Shown piece after piece: positions 44,906 through 53,232 of a stretch of DNA of 64,000 nucleotides. Source of the DNA: Psychrobacter sp. AH5 (GTDB lineage: Bacteria > Pseudomonadota > Gammaproteobacteria > Pseudomonadales > Moraxellaceae); assembly GCF_040371085.1 (NCBI RefSeq), contig NZ_JAMBMT010000001.1, forward strand, positions 1,674,001 to 1,738,000, given 5' to 3'. The notes below the pieces were generated by a model. It saw nothing but the letters and a program-made list of their open reading frames with translations, was not told where the DNA came from and made no database searches. The stretch's first letter is position 1. The number at the start of each line of letters is the position of its first letter. Made by a program: the position numbers and the translations under genes.

Positions 44906-46402
44906 ATGAAAAGTATCCAGCAACGGCTATTAACCTCCTTACTTATTGGACTTCCTTTGTTGTGGATACTCACCTCCAGCTTTATTGCGTGGCGGCTGTG
45001 GCACGAAATTAACGAGATGAATGATACCCAAATTACTCAAGTTGCCCGCTACCTAATAGGTGTCGCTCCTAAAGACGATGATGATAGAGACGATCATGAG
45101 CAAGAGGATAGTAAAAGTAAAAAGAAGCGTTCCGCCAAAATATACAACTTAAACAGTAAGCAGCTGTCAGGTGACCTTGGTAATGCTAAAGATGATTATA
45201 TGGGCTTTGCTATTTGGGATAGAAAAGGACGCTTATTAATGGCCGATGAAAATGGTCAATCCTTTGCCTTTTTATCTGATCAGCATGGTTTTGTAGAAGC
45301 GCATGATTCTGCTTATCAGCGCCTAAACCCATTTAGTAAGCGCTGGCGTTTATTTTATATTTATGATGACCATGATTCTAAGCATAAAGGTCGGGTGATT
45401 GCGGTCGGGCAAAACCTAGATTCTCGCCAAGAAATGATTGTCAGTGCCATGTCTGTGCAAGTGCTACCGATGTTGATTGGGCTATTGGCATTTATCGGTT
45501 TGGTTATTTGGTTGATTCGGCGCGGGTTTATGCCACTCACCCAAATCAGTGCCGAGCTTGCTCAACGTCAGCCGCAAGATGATAGTCCCATCACTGCAGA
45601 TATACCCAAAGAGATTCAACCTTTGGTGACCGCCTTAAATGTTTTATTTGTTAAAGTAGCGGAAACTTTAGCACGTGAGCAACGCTTTACAGCGGATGCC
45701 TCGCATGAGCTACGAAGTCCACTTGCGGCATTAAAACTACAAGCGGACTTATTGCAACAGCAGATATTACAGCTATCAGATATAGAAGATGATAATCAGC
45801 TATTTTACCACGCTCAAAAAATTAGTAATGGCATTGAGCGCGCCACTCATTTAGTTGACCAACTACTGATTTTAGCCAAAATAGAACCGCAACAACAATT
45901 GCCACCTGAGCAATTAGAAAAACCAGATTGGCTGGCGCTAACGGATATTGTGCTAAGTGATGTTAATCGTTTGGCTCGTGAAAAGCACATTCAATTAAAA
46001 CGTACTGTACAGTGTGATAACCCTGCTGATATTTTACCGATTCTTATCAATCCTATCTTGTTCAAATTGTTAATCCGCAACTTGTTAGACAATGCCATTC
46101 GCTACTGTCCTGAAGGGGCTTTGATTGAACTTCAATTGGATACCAATACTATTAGAGTAGTTGATAATGGCTTAGGCGTAGATCCGCAGCAGTTAGCGCG
46201 TCTGAGCGAACGCTTTTATCGTCCAGCAGGTCAAAGCCAATTGGGTAGCGGCTTAGGTCTCTCCATTGTTAATCGAATTGCCGAGCTACATGGTCTCGCC
46301 ATAACGTTTGCGAACCGCCCTGCACCAGAAGTAGGTTTTATCGCAACGGTAATAGATAAAAAAAACCATCAAGCGGCCTATAAAAACACTATAAAGAATT
46401 AA
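44906..46402 (+). CDS. Membrane sensor histidine kinase
   Basis: A 498-residue kinase with two membrane helices (about 10-32 and 190-212) and a periplasmic domain containing a very acidic/basic loop (DDDDRDDHEQEDSKSKKKR, near residues 55-75) that may bind metal ions. The HAMP-like linker is followed by the H-box FTADASHELRSPLAALKLQ, N-box RNLLDNAIRYC, and G boxes VDNGLGVD and GSGLGLSIVNRIAELH. It pairs with the upstream OmpR-type regulator. IS982 sits 26 bases before the ATG, so its expression may now depend on read-through or an IS promoter. Confidence 0.93.
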   Translation: MKSIQQRLLTSLLIGLPLLWILTSSFIAWRLWHEINEMNDTQITQVARYLIGVAPKDDDDRDDHEQEDSKSKKKRSAKIYNLNSKQLSGDLGNAKDDYMGFAIWDRKGRLLMADENGQSFAFLSDQHGFVEAHDSAYQRLNPFSKRWRLFYIYDDHDSKHKGRVIAVGQNLDSRQEMIVSAMSVQVLPMLIGLLAFIGLVIWLIRRGFMPLTQISAELAQRQPQDDSPITADIPKEIQPLVTALNVLFVKVAETLAREQRFTADASHELRSPLAALKLQADLLQQQILQLSDIEDDNQLFYHAQKISNGIERATHLVDQLLILAKIEPQQQLPPEQLEKPDWLALTDIVLSDVNRLAREKHIQLKRTVQCDNPADILPILINPILFKLLIRNLLDNAIRYCPEGALIELQLDTNTIRVVDNGLGVDPQQLARLSERFYRPAGQSQLGSGLGLSIVNRIAELHGLAITFANRPAPEVGFIATVIDKKNHQAAYKNTIKN

Positions 46403-46412
46403 ACCTTACTTT

Positions 46413-46429
46413 CTTAAGCTTGAGTTAAT
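46413..46429 (+). promoter_or_regulatory. Candidate response-regulator box 3
   Basis: CTTAAG-CTTGA-GTTAAT with 11-bp period. TATGCT (46440-46445) follows after 10 bases, about 40 bp ahead of the PepSY gene. Confidence 0.5.
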
Positions 46430-46484
46430 ATTCACTACGTATGCTAGTTGTATTCCCTAACAACATATACGGAGTACACATATT

Positions 46485-47087
46485 ATGAGCTTACCTCTAT
46501 TAAAACCCTTGTTATTAACTGTCGGTGCGACTTCATTAGTCTTTTTTGGCGGGGTCATCGCTTTATCTGTCCAGTCGCCTAATGCTGATAACGTTCAATC
46601 AGCAGCAAATACTGTGAGTCAAAACCCTGACATAACCTCTCCTTCTTTATCCTCATTTAAAGCACTCGTCAATCCTCTCTCTCAATCTACCCAAACCTCG
46701 TCTCTTGCTGCACTAACTGCTGAGCAAGCAACTGCGCTTGCCAAGCAGAAGGCTCCTGACGCCATATTGCAGGCTACTCCAGAGCTTATCAACTATAACG
46801 GCACAGTCGCTTATGAAGTGCTATTAGACAGCGGTCCTAGTTATGTTGATGCCAATCTTGGTGCTGTCCTAAATCCAGTTGCTAGCTCGGTCGTTACTAG
46901 TGACTATCGTGCTGAGGACTTTGATTATGAAGAAGAAGACGATGATCATGATGACTATAAAGATAAGCATCACGATGATGATAATAAACACCGCAATAAA
47001 AAACACGACGACAAACGCTATAAAGAGAGTGGGCGTTTAATTGCTACGAGCTATCAGCAACATGATGAGGATGAATACGATGACTAA
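46485..47087 (+). CDS. PepSY-domain exported protein with His/Asp-rich tail
   Basis: A 200-residue protein with an N-terminal membrane anchor or signal (residues 7-28). A PepSY-like domain follows (ALTAEQATALAKQKAPDAIL, then YEVLLDSGPSYVDANLGAVL). The C-terminal 60 residues are extremely rich in Asp, His and Lys (EEEDDDHDDYKDKHHDDDNK), which could bind metals or act as a sensor. Its tail composition echoes the kinase loop. A candidate regulator box lies 55-70 bp upstream. It overlaps the next gene by 8 bases, starting an operon that leads to apbE. Confidence 0.75.
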   Translation: MSLPLLKPLLLTVGATSLVFFGGVIALSVQSPNADNVQSAANTVSQNPDITSPSLSSFKALVNPLSQSTQTSSLAALTAEQATALAKQKAPDAILQATPELINYNGTVAYEVLLDSGPSYVDANLGAVLNPVASSVVTSDYRAEDFDYEEEDDDHDDYKDKHHDDDNKHRNKKHDDKRYKESGRLIATSYQQHDEDEYDD

Positions 47088-47406
47088 TACCAAATCACAT
47101 CAGGCTCAAACCCTTAATACAGCCACTACTAAAACTGCTAAAAAAGCAGATCCTTTTGCCTCTCTTAAAAGCAGCATTATGATCGTCTCGATTGCAGGCA
47201 CTATGGCGGGATGGTTACTACTACTCAATCAAGAAGCCGACACTGCGCCGGTAAACACCGCCATGTTAAGTACGGTTGCTCCTCAAGGTAGTGTGAGTGC
47301 TATTGAACCAGCACCCATTGTTGATATCAGCCAATTGCGACAGGTCAATGAAGTCGCTCCTGTTGAGGCAATAAGAGTTGTCGCCCGCACACGGTCTTCT
47401 CAATAA
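47080..47406 (+). CDS. Small single-pass membrane protein in the apbE operon
   Basis: A 108-residue protein. The longer ORF from 47041 lies inside the PepSY gene; the ATG at 47080 overlaps that gene's stop by 8 bases. One membrane helix (residues 32-50, IMIVSIAGTMAGWLLLLNQ) is preceded by a basic cytosolic segment and followed by a short periplasmic tail. No known domain. Its position between PepSY and ApbE suggests a small subunit of the same redox complex. Confidence 0.6.
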   Translation: MTNTKSHQAQTLNTATTKTAKKADPFASLKSSIMIVSIAGTMAGWLLLLNQEADTAPVNTAMLSTVAPQGSVSAIEPAPIVDISQLRQVNEVAPVEAIRVVARTRSSQ

Positions 47407-47461
47407 AAAAGGTTAATGGTCATTTGATTTATACCTCGTCACAAAAAGATGGAGACCTCTA

Positions 47462-48598
47462 ATGAAAGAAAACGTGCTTAATAAAAACATACCACAATTG
47501 GCAACTATTCAACTGGTCGCGATGGGTTGTCATATTCAAGTCAGCTTAAATACCACAAGGCTGTATACACAGTATTCAGCGATAGCAATAGACCAACAAA
47601 TTGCTATTTTGACAAGTGATATTCAGCAGCGCTTAACTCACTGGGAGCATATATTCAGTCGTTTTGATGATACCAGTGAGCTGATGAGACTTAACAACCA
47701 TACTAATCAATGGATTAAAGTGAGCTCAGAGTTATTTGAGGTCTTGCAACGTGCCATTCATTTTGTCTCGAAAACTCAAGGTTTGGTAACACCGACCTTA
47801 CTTAAAGATCTTTGGAACGCTGGCTATAAGCATTCATTTGAAACCCTACCCAAAGTGTCTGTGCCACCCTTGCCTGTTGTTAGTTCAAATTCAAACGTTG
47901 ACTTAAATAGCAATGCAAATTTACAAGATACCTCTATAGCGAACGATTCTAAATTAAACCATCAGCACATAGAGCGTATCCAACTGCGCCAGTTAGCTGA
48001 TGGACAGCATCAAGTATATCTTCCCGCTGGAATGGCGTTGGACCTGAATGGATATGTAAAAGGATGGTGCGCCATGCAGCTGACTGAGCATATTAGCCGA
48101 GTTCACCACTGGCAACTTCCTTGCTTAGTAGATATGGGTGGAGATATGGCGATTGGCATTCCAAGAGCCCAAATAGATAAACCAATGACTTGGGGAGTTG
48201 CTGTTGCCAAACCTTACGTTGCTAACAGTGAGCATGTTCAAGAAGAAGATATCGCTATCCTCAAACTCAGCTCGGGCGCTGTCGCTACGTCTGGACAAGA
48301 TTATCGTCGCTGGTGGCATGAAGGCCGCTGGCAACATCATTTAATTCACCCTCGTTATTCTTGTTCCGTAAATAGTGATGTATTGACTGCAACTGTATTG
48401 GCTACGGACACGATGACAGCAGAAGTCTACGCAAAATTCTGTGTGCTTCTTGGCGTCACGGAAGCGATGGCATGGCTTAACAAACACCATATTGCTGCGC
48501 TGTTAATCGATACGAATAACAAAGTTCTGATGACACCTGCCATGCGTCCAAACTTAGTTCAGCCAAACTTACTACATCCAGACTTGATTCCTGTTTAA
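47462..48598 (+). CDS. apbE: FAD:protein FMN transferase ApbE
   Basis: A 378-residue ApbE-family flavin transferase. It attaches FMN from FAD to a Thr or Ser of target proteins outside the cytoplasm. Conserved parts visible: MALDLNGYVKGW, LVDMGGDMAIG, SSGAVATSGQDYRRW with HHLIHP, and TATDTMTAEVYAK-like VLATDTMTAE near the end with its metal ligands. A non-conserved Asn/Ser insert is near residue 140. No clear signal peptide is seen, so transport is uncertain. No FMN-bind domain target was recognised in this module. Confidence 0.9.
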   Translation: MKENVLNKNIPQLATIQLVAMGCHIQVSLNTTRLYTQYSAIAIDQQIAILTSDIQQRLTHWEHIFSRFDDTSELMRLNNHTNQWIKVSSELFEVLQRAIHFVSKTQGLVTPTLLKDLWNAGYKHSFETLPKVSVPPLPVVSSNSNVDLNSNANLQDTSIANDSKLNHQHIERIQLRQLADGQHQVYLPAGMALDLNGYVKGWCAMQLTEHISRVHHWQLPCLVDMGGDMAIGIPRAQIDKPMTWGVAVAKPYVANSEHVQEEDIAILKLSSGAVATSGQDYRRWWHEGRWQHHLIHPRYSCSVNSDVLTATVLATDTMTAEVYAKFCVLLGVTEAMAWLNKHHIAALLIDTNNKVLMTPAMRPNLVQPNLLHPDLIPV

Positions 48599-48660
48599 CT
48601 TATCATCCTACATACGCAAGATTTAATAGATAAAGTAGAGCCATTCATAGGAGTATAGTC

Positions 48661-49344
48661 ATGCACACAGACCACCCTAGTCGCAGTCATACTGCTTCCA
48701 ACACCAATATTCTCACTCAGGCTTTATGGGTTAGTTTAATATTAAGTATTGCTGCCGGAGTCGGCGGTTATGCGTTGTTCACATGGGGAGAGACGGTTTC
48801 TCAGCTGCTGACAGCCACTGATAAACATTTTTGGTATTTGTCACGCGCAAGTGGGGTTATTGCCTACACATTATTTTGGCTAGCAGTCCTTTTTGGCTTG
48901 CTGTTGAGTACGCGTTTAGGCAAGCGCTTTAATGCAGCGCGGGTATTTGCCCTACATCAGTACTTAAGCCTGATAGCAGTGGGCTTTGCCGCGTTCCATG
49001 CAGGTATCTTATTAGCAGATAACTTCTTAAACCTTAATCTATGGCAAATTTTACTGCCCTTTGGATTCCAGACTGAGCGTGTAGGCGTTGCACTAGGACA
49101 ATTGGGATTTTGGCTATTGTTTATCTGTGCTTTTAGCTTTTATATTAAGAAATATATTGGGCAATCAGCTTGGCGCTGGCTACACTTTTTAACTTTTATG
49201 GCTTATATGTTTATTAGTATTCACGTATTTATGGTGGGGTCGGACAGTCGCGCGCTGCCTCTACTGTTATTTTATGCAGGTAGTCAGACACTGGTTTTTT
49301 TACTGATGACCTATCGCTTAGTGGCGCTAAAGCAAGCAAAGTGA
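48661..49344 (+). CDS. Ferric-reductase-like transmembrane protein
   Basis: A 227-residue protein with about six membrane helices. Two His pairs with heme-type spacing (LHQYLSLIAVGFAAFHAG and LHFLTFMAYMFISIHVF) mark the ferric-reductase/MsrQ-type transmembrane domain. Unlike the gene at 40947 it has no flavin module. It follows apbE by 62 bases and is likely co-transcribed; flavinylated partners of ApbE are often encoded next to such membrane hemes (family knowledge). It may take electrons from quinol and pass them to a periplasmic acceptor. Confidence 0.82.
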   Translation: MHTDHPSRSHTASNTNILTQALWVSLILSIAAGVGGYALFTWGETVSQLLTATDKHFWYLSRASGVIAYTLFWLAVLFGLLLSTRLGKRFNAARVFALHQYLSLIAVGFAAFHAGILLADNFLNLNLWQILLPFGFQTERVGVALGQLGFWLLFICAFSFYIKKYIGQSAWRWLHFLTFMAYMFISIHVFMVGSDSRALPLLLFYAGSQTLVFLLMTYRLVALKQAK

Positions 49345-49418
49345 CCGTCTGCTAAGTTGTATGAAAGGGTGTGACATTATAGGCTACACTGACATACTCT
49401 AATTTATGTCTAAACCGT

Positions 49419-50129
49419 TTGAGGGTATTTATGCACCATTCTATTCATGACGAAGCTCATTTAAGTAACCGCAATCATTGGTTAAGAGCGGCAGTACTGG
49501 GCGCAAATGATGGGTTGATTTCAACAGCTAGCTTATTGGTCGGTGTCGCTGCAGCAAGTACAAATAGTCAGACATTGCTACTAACAGGAATGGCAGCATT
49601 GACCGCGGGTGCTTTATCGATGGCTGCTGGTGAGTATATTTCAGTATCGTCACAAGCGGATACCGAAAAAGCGGATCTAGATAAAGAATTGCATGAGCTG
49701 ACTCATAATGCTGAGCGCGAGCTTTTTGAGTTGACTAAGATTTATGAGACACGTGGGCTGGATCACGTATTGGCACATCAAGTTGCGGTAGCATTGACTG
49801 AGCACAATGCACTTGAGGCTCATGCTCGCGATGAGATTGGCTTAACAGATTTAAGTCAAGCAAAACCGATTCATGCCTCAGTGGCTTCTGGGTTATCATT
49901 CATTGCTGGCGCGATATTACCGATTATTGGTATTCTCCTGTTACCCGCACAAACACTGGTTTGGTCATTATCATCTTTGACCATAATAGGCTTAGCGCTA
50001 CTTGGGGTAATATCGGCGCGTTTGGGCGGCGCACCTGTTATTCCTGCTACTGCTAGAGTCGTGATTTGGGGCGTGCTAGCAATGGTTGCTACCTCATTGA
50101 TTGGACGCCTATTTGGGGTGGCGGTCTAG
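49419..50129 (+). CDS. VIT-family iron/manganese transporter-like protein
   Basis: A 236-residue member of the VIT1/CCC1 family. Two N-terminal helices have WLRAAVLGANDGLISTASLLVGVA, then GMAALTAGALSMAAGEYISVSSQADTEKADL, a Glu-rich cytosolic metal-binding segment (ELHELTHNAERELFELTKIYE), and three further helices. The family moves Fe2+ or Mn2+ out of the cytoplasm. The position in a redox module with ferric reductases suggests iron handling. Confidence 0.88.
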   Translation: MRVFMHHSIHDEAHLSNRNHWLRAAVLGANDGLISTASLLVGVAAASTNSQTLLLTGMAALTAGALSMAAGEYISVSSQADTEKADLDKELHELTHNAERELFELTKIYETRGLDHVLAHQVAVALTEHNALEAHARDEIGLTDLSQAKPIHASVASGLSFIAGAILPIIGILLLPAQTLVWSLSSLTIIGLALLGVISARLGGAPVIPATARVVIWGVLAMVATSLIGRLFGVAV

Positions 50130-50190
50130 CGTTCACTGTATCTCTAAAAACAAGCTATCAATTAAAACTATTCCTAACATTAGCCATCAC

Positions 50191-50207
50191 CTTAACGCTA
50201 TCTTAAC
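50191..50207 (+). promoter_or_regulatory. Candidate response-regulator box 4
   Basis: CTTAAC-GCTAT-CTTAAC, a perfect hexamer repeat with 11-bp period. TATGAT (50220-50225) follows after 12 bases, about 80 bp before the DedA gene. Confidence 0.55.
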
Positions 50208-50304
50208 GGCAAGCTAAGTTATGATGATAGAGGTAGAAATAGAAGGGCATGATATATTGGCTCATGGTGCAAAAATCACATCAGTTATTTAACAAGGTAT
50301 TTTA

Positions 50305-50934
50305 ATGAGTCAGGTAAGCGCGTGGGTACTAATTATCATGGCAAAGTTTGGCTACCTCGGTATTATCTTTGCTATGTTTGCCGAAAACGTTTTTCCGCCC
50401 ATACCTTCTGAGCTTATCATGCCAGCCGCTGGTTTTGCGGTAGCAAAAGGTGATTTAAATTTAATATTAGTCATCCTAGCAGGTACGCTTGGCTCGGTAC
50501 TTGGAGCACTGCCGCTATATTACCTAGGGCGCTTACTGAATGAAGATCGCCTACTAGTATTTACGCAAAAGTATGGCAAATACGTGTTCGTTAGGCCTAG
50601 CGATATACGGTCCTCTAGTGTTTGGTTTGATAAACATGGCAGCAAGGCTGTCTTCTTTGGACGTATGGTGCCGGGTATTCGCTCATTTATATCCATCCCT
50701 GCGGGAATGAGTAAAATGCCGATTCTTCCTTTTTTGGCATTTACTGCTTTGGGCTCAAGCATTTGGACAAGCTTATTGACCGTTGCTGGCTATTATTTTG
50801 GTGAGAATTACGAAGTGATTGAGACTATGCTAGCACCGTACTCTAAGGGTTTCTTATTACTCGCTGTGGTTATTATTATTGCTTGGTTTATAAAACGTCG
50901 TTTAATGGCTCGACGTAATATCAATAACATTTAA
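50305..50934 (+). CDS. DedA-family membrane protein
   Basis: A 209-residue DedA (SNARE-associated/VTT) protein with the family's FAENVFPPIPSELIMPAAGF near residues 25-45 and FGRMVPGIRSFISIPAGMSKM near 117-137. DedA proteins are needed for envelope integrity and flip membrane lipids, with effects on resistance to cationic peptides. In other bacteria some dedA genes lie in PmrA-type regulons; here a strong candidate box lies upstream. An island copy is probably additional to chromosomal DedA genes. Confidence 0.9.
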   Translation: MSQVSAWVLIIMAKFGYLGIIFAMFAENVFPPIPSELIMPAAGFAVAKGDLNLILVILAGTLGSVLGALPLYYLGRLLNEDRLLVFTQKYGKYVFVRPSDIRSSSVWFDKHGSKAVFFGRMVPGIRSFISIPAGMSKMPILPFLAFTALGSSIWTSLLTVAGYYFGENYEVIETMLAPYSKGFLLLAVVIIIAWFIKRRLMARRNINNI

Positions 50935-51056
50935 TTGAAAACGTAGTTTTTTATCTGCTGTAATGAACGACCCTTGTATTTAGTTTAATAAGATAGGGCT
51001 AGTAAAATTTTACGAAGCGTGTCATAAGTAAGATTACACAACAAAGGAATGTTGTC

Positions 51057-51670
51057 ATGAGCCAGCTTGTATTTGACAAAGTCGTATTACGTTACTATAA
51101 GCGATTAGGGACATTATTATTGCTGGCAGGTTGTACGGTTGGCAGCCATGCTGCTACCTATAAAATTGAGCCTGACCATTCCAACGTACGCTTCGCTATT
51201 GACCACCTCAAAACCTCTGCTACCACTGGCGGCTTCTATAATTTGACCGGAATACTCCAGTATGATCGGAGCGCAAAAACCGGTGACATCTCCCTTATTA
51301 TTCCCATAAAATCTTAAACACCGGTAACAAGATTTTTAATCTTAAACTGATGGGACCTGATTTTTTTAATATGGAACAGTATCCATTAGCACGTTTTGAA
51401 TCTACCAAATGGCATTTCACCTCTGATAAAGACAATCCAAAGGTCACACGAGTGGATGGCAAGCTAACCCTAAACGGTCAGACCCATCCTATTAGCTTAC
51501 TGGCGACCAAATTTAATTGTTACCTGAGCTCTCCAATTAATAGAACGGTCTGTGGCGGCAATTTTACCGCCACGATTGATCGTACCCAGTGGAATATCAA
51601 AAAATATGTCTTATTCGGCATGACTAAAAGTCTGACTTTAAATATTCAAGTTGAAGCAGCTAAACAGTAG
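51057..51670 (+). pseudogene. YceI-family periplasmic protein, frameshifted
   Basis: Two frames make one YceI protein. The first (51057-51317) has a signal peptide and TYKIEPDHSNVRFAIDHL, ending ISLIIPIKS-stop. The second (51320-51670) continues NTGNKIFNLKLMGPDFFNME and FESTKWHFTSDKDNP. A single lost T in the run at about 51315 (TCTTAA for TCTTTAAAC) explains the break, since adding it gives a continuous protein of about 204 residues. YceI proteins bind isoprenoids or respond to base and cold stress and often accompany cytochrome b561. This could be a real decay or a sequence error. Confidence 0.8.
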
Positions 51671-51758
51671 CTTTTCCAGTCCAGTAAAAAATTAGCGAGT
51701 TATAGAGCGATAGCCAAAGTTATTAAAAATTAGTTTTTGCCAGCCTAGCGAGGATACT

Positions 51759-53123
51759 ATGAAGCCAATTTCTATAATGTTATCAGTACTTGCACTTAGT
51801 ATGGCTTCCAGCGCTATCATGGCTGATAGCGCTGGCTTACCTCATGTAATAAGCCAGCTTAATGTTAGTCCCGCTATTAGCTTGCCCAATGTAAGTTCTA
51901 TGAATAGTGATTTAGCCAATCGCGGCGCTTATATTGCTCGTACTGCTGACTGTATGGCTTGTCATCGCGAGGACTATAACGGTGGCGTCGCGATTGAAAC
52001 ACCGATTGGCAATATTTATTCGACTAATATCACATCTTCTCAACGTTATGGTATCGGCAACTATACCGAAACTGACTTTAAAAAAGCCCTGCAAAAAGGC
52101 CGTGCGCCCACTCATCAGCTGTATCCTGCGATGCCATATCCGTCTTATCATGGTATGGCTGATGCGGATATCAGTGCCTTATTTGCTTACTTTCAAACCG
52201 TACCTCCCATTGACATACCGCCTGAAAAAACCACCAAACTACCCTTCCCATTGAATATCCGCACCTTAATGCTGGCCTGGAATGTGATTAATGTACCTTC
52301 TACCGATAACCGTTTAGGTCTCACCCAAACCCAGCAACGCGGTGAATATCTGGTTAATAACTTAGAACATTGCGGCACTTGTCACACCTCGCGTAATCTC
52401 ACTCAAGGTCTTGATAAAGACAAGTATTTATCTGGTGCACCGCTTGGTAAATGGTATGCACCCAACATCACCCCAGATAATGATACTGGCATCGGGCGTT
52501 GGAGTCAGCTAGATATCGTCACGTATCTGCGTACCGGCATGCTTGATAAACGCGCATATGCTGGTGGGCCGATGGCTGAGGCAGTCGCCCATAGCACCCG
52601 TTATCTAACCGATGAAGACTTAAGCGCTATGGCTGCTTATCTAAAAGTCGTCCCCGCTATTAAAACCGATGATTACTTAATACCCGTAAATATCGCCCGC
52701 CTGCCAAATCCAGTGAGTAACTCTATTACTTACGATTTGCTTGAGCAAAAAGACTATTTAGCGCAGGCAAAAGCTACTACTAATAATGCTGATGCTAACA
52801 ACAATGCTACCAACTCACCAAAATCGCTGTATCTTGCTGCCTGTGGCAGCTGTCACGGGGTGGATGGTTACGCACAGCCCGATGCTCGTTACGCCTCTAT
52901 CGTAGGGCTAAGCAGTATTCGTCGTGTTAAGCCAGATACATTGATTAACGTCATTGCTTATGGTGCAAAAGGCGCATTAAATACTGCACCCGAAATGCCT
53001 GGCTTCGCTAAAGAGCTCACTCATGCACAGATTGCTAGTATTACCAATTATGTGCGTGTCAATTTCGGCGGCCTACCAAGCAGTGACGTCACTGCTAAAG
53101 ATGTTAAAGAAGTAATGGAATGA
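51759..53123 (+). CDS. Triheme c-type cytochrome, dehydrogenase electron acceptor
   Basis: A 454-residue exported protein. The signal peptide covers residues 1-22, and three CxxCH heme sites lie at 65-69 (CMACH), 205-209 (CGTCH) and 362-366 (CGSCH). The domain order and segments such as TPIGNIYSTNITSS, GKWYAPNITPDNDTGIG and MPGFAKELTHAQIASITNYVR match the cytochrome subunit of membrane alcohol or gluconate dehydrogenases. It is followed after 110 bases by a flavin amine oxidase and may accept its electrons in the periplasm (inference). Confidence 0.88.
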   Translation: MKPISIMLSVLALSMASSAIMADSAGLPHVISQLNVSPAISLPNVSSMNSDLANRGAYIARTADCMACHREDYNGGVAIETPIGNIYSTNITSSQRYGIGNYTETDFKKALQKGRAPTHQLYPAMPYPSYHGMADADISALFAYFQTVPPIDIPPEKTTKLPFPLNIRTLMLAWNVINVPSTDNRLGLTQTQQRGEYLVNNLEHCGTCHTSRNLTQGLDKDKYLSGAPLGKWYAPNITPDNDTGIGRWSQLDIVTYLRTGMLDKRAYAGGPMAEAVAHSTRYLTDEDLSAMAAYLKVVPAIKTDDYLIPVNIARLPNPVSNSITYDLLEQKDYLAQAKATTNNADANNNATNSPKSLYLAACGSCHGVDGYAQPDARYASIVGLSSIRRVKPDTLINVIAYGAKGALNTAPEMPGFAKELTHAQIASITNYVRVNFGGLPSSDVTAKDVKEVME

Positions 53124-53232
53124 GGCAGTATAAGTTTGAGGGTGGTTAATGAAATGTAAAAACAATACCGTGCTATAAAAATAAGCAAACCCTGGCTGTC
53201 ATGGACAAATGCTCTATAACAAGGATATGTAA

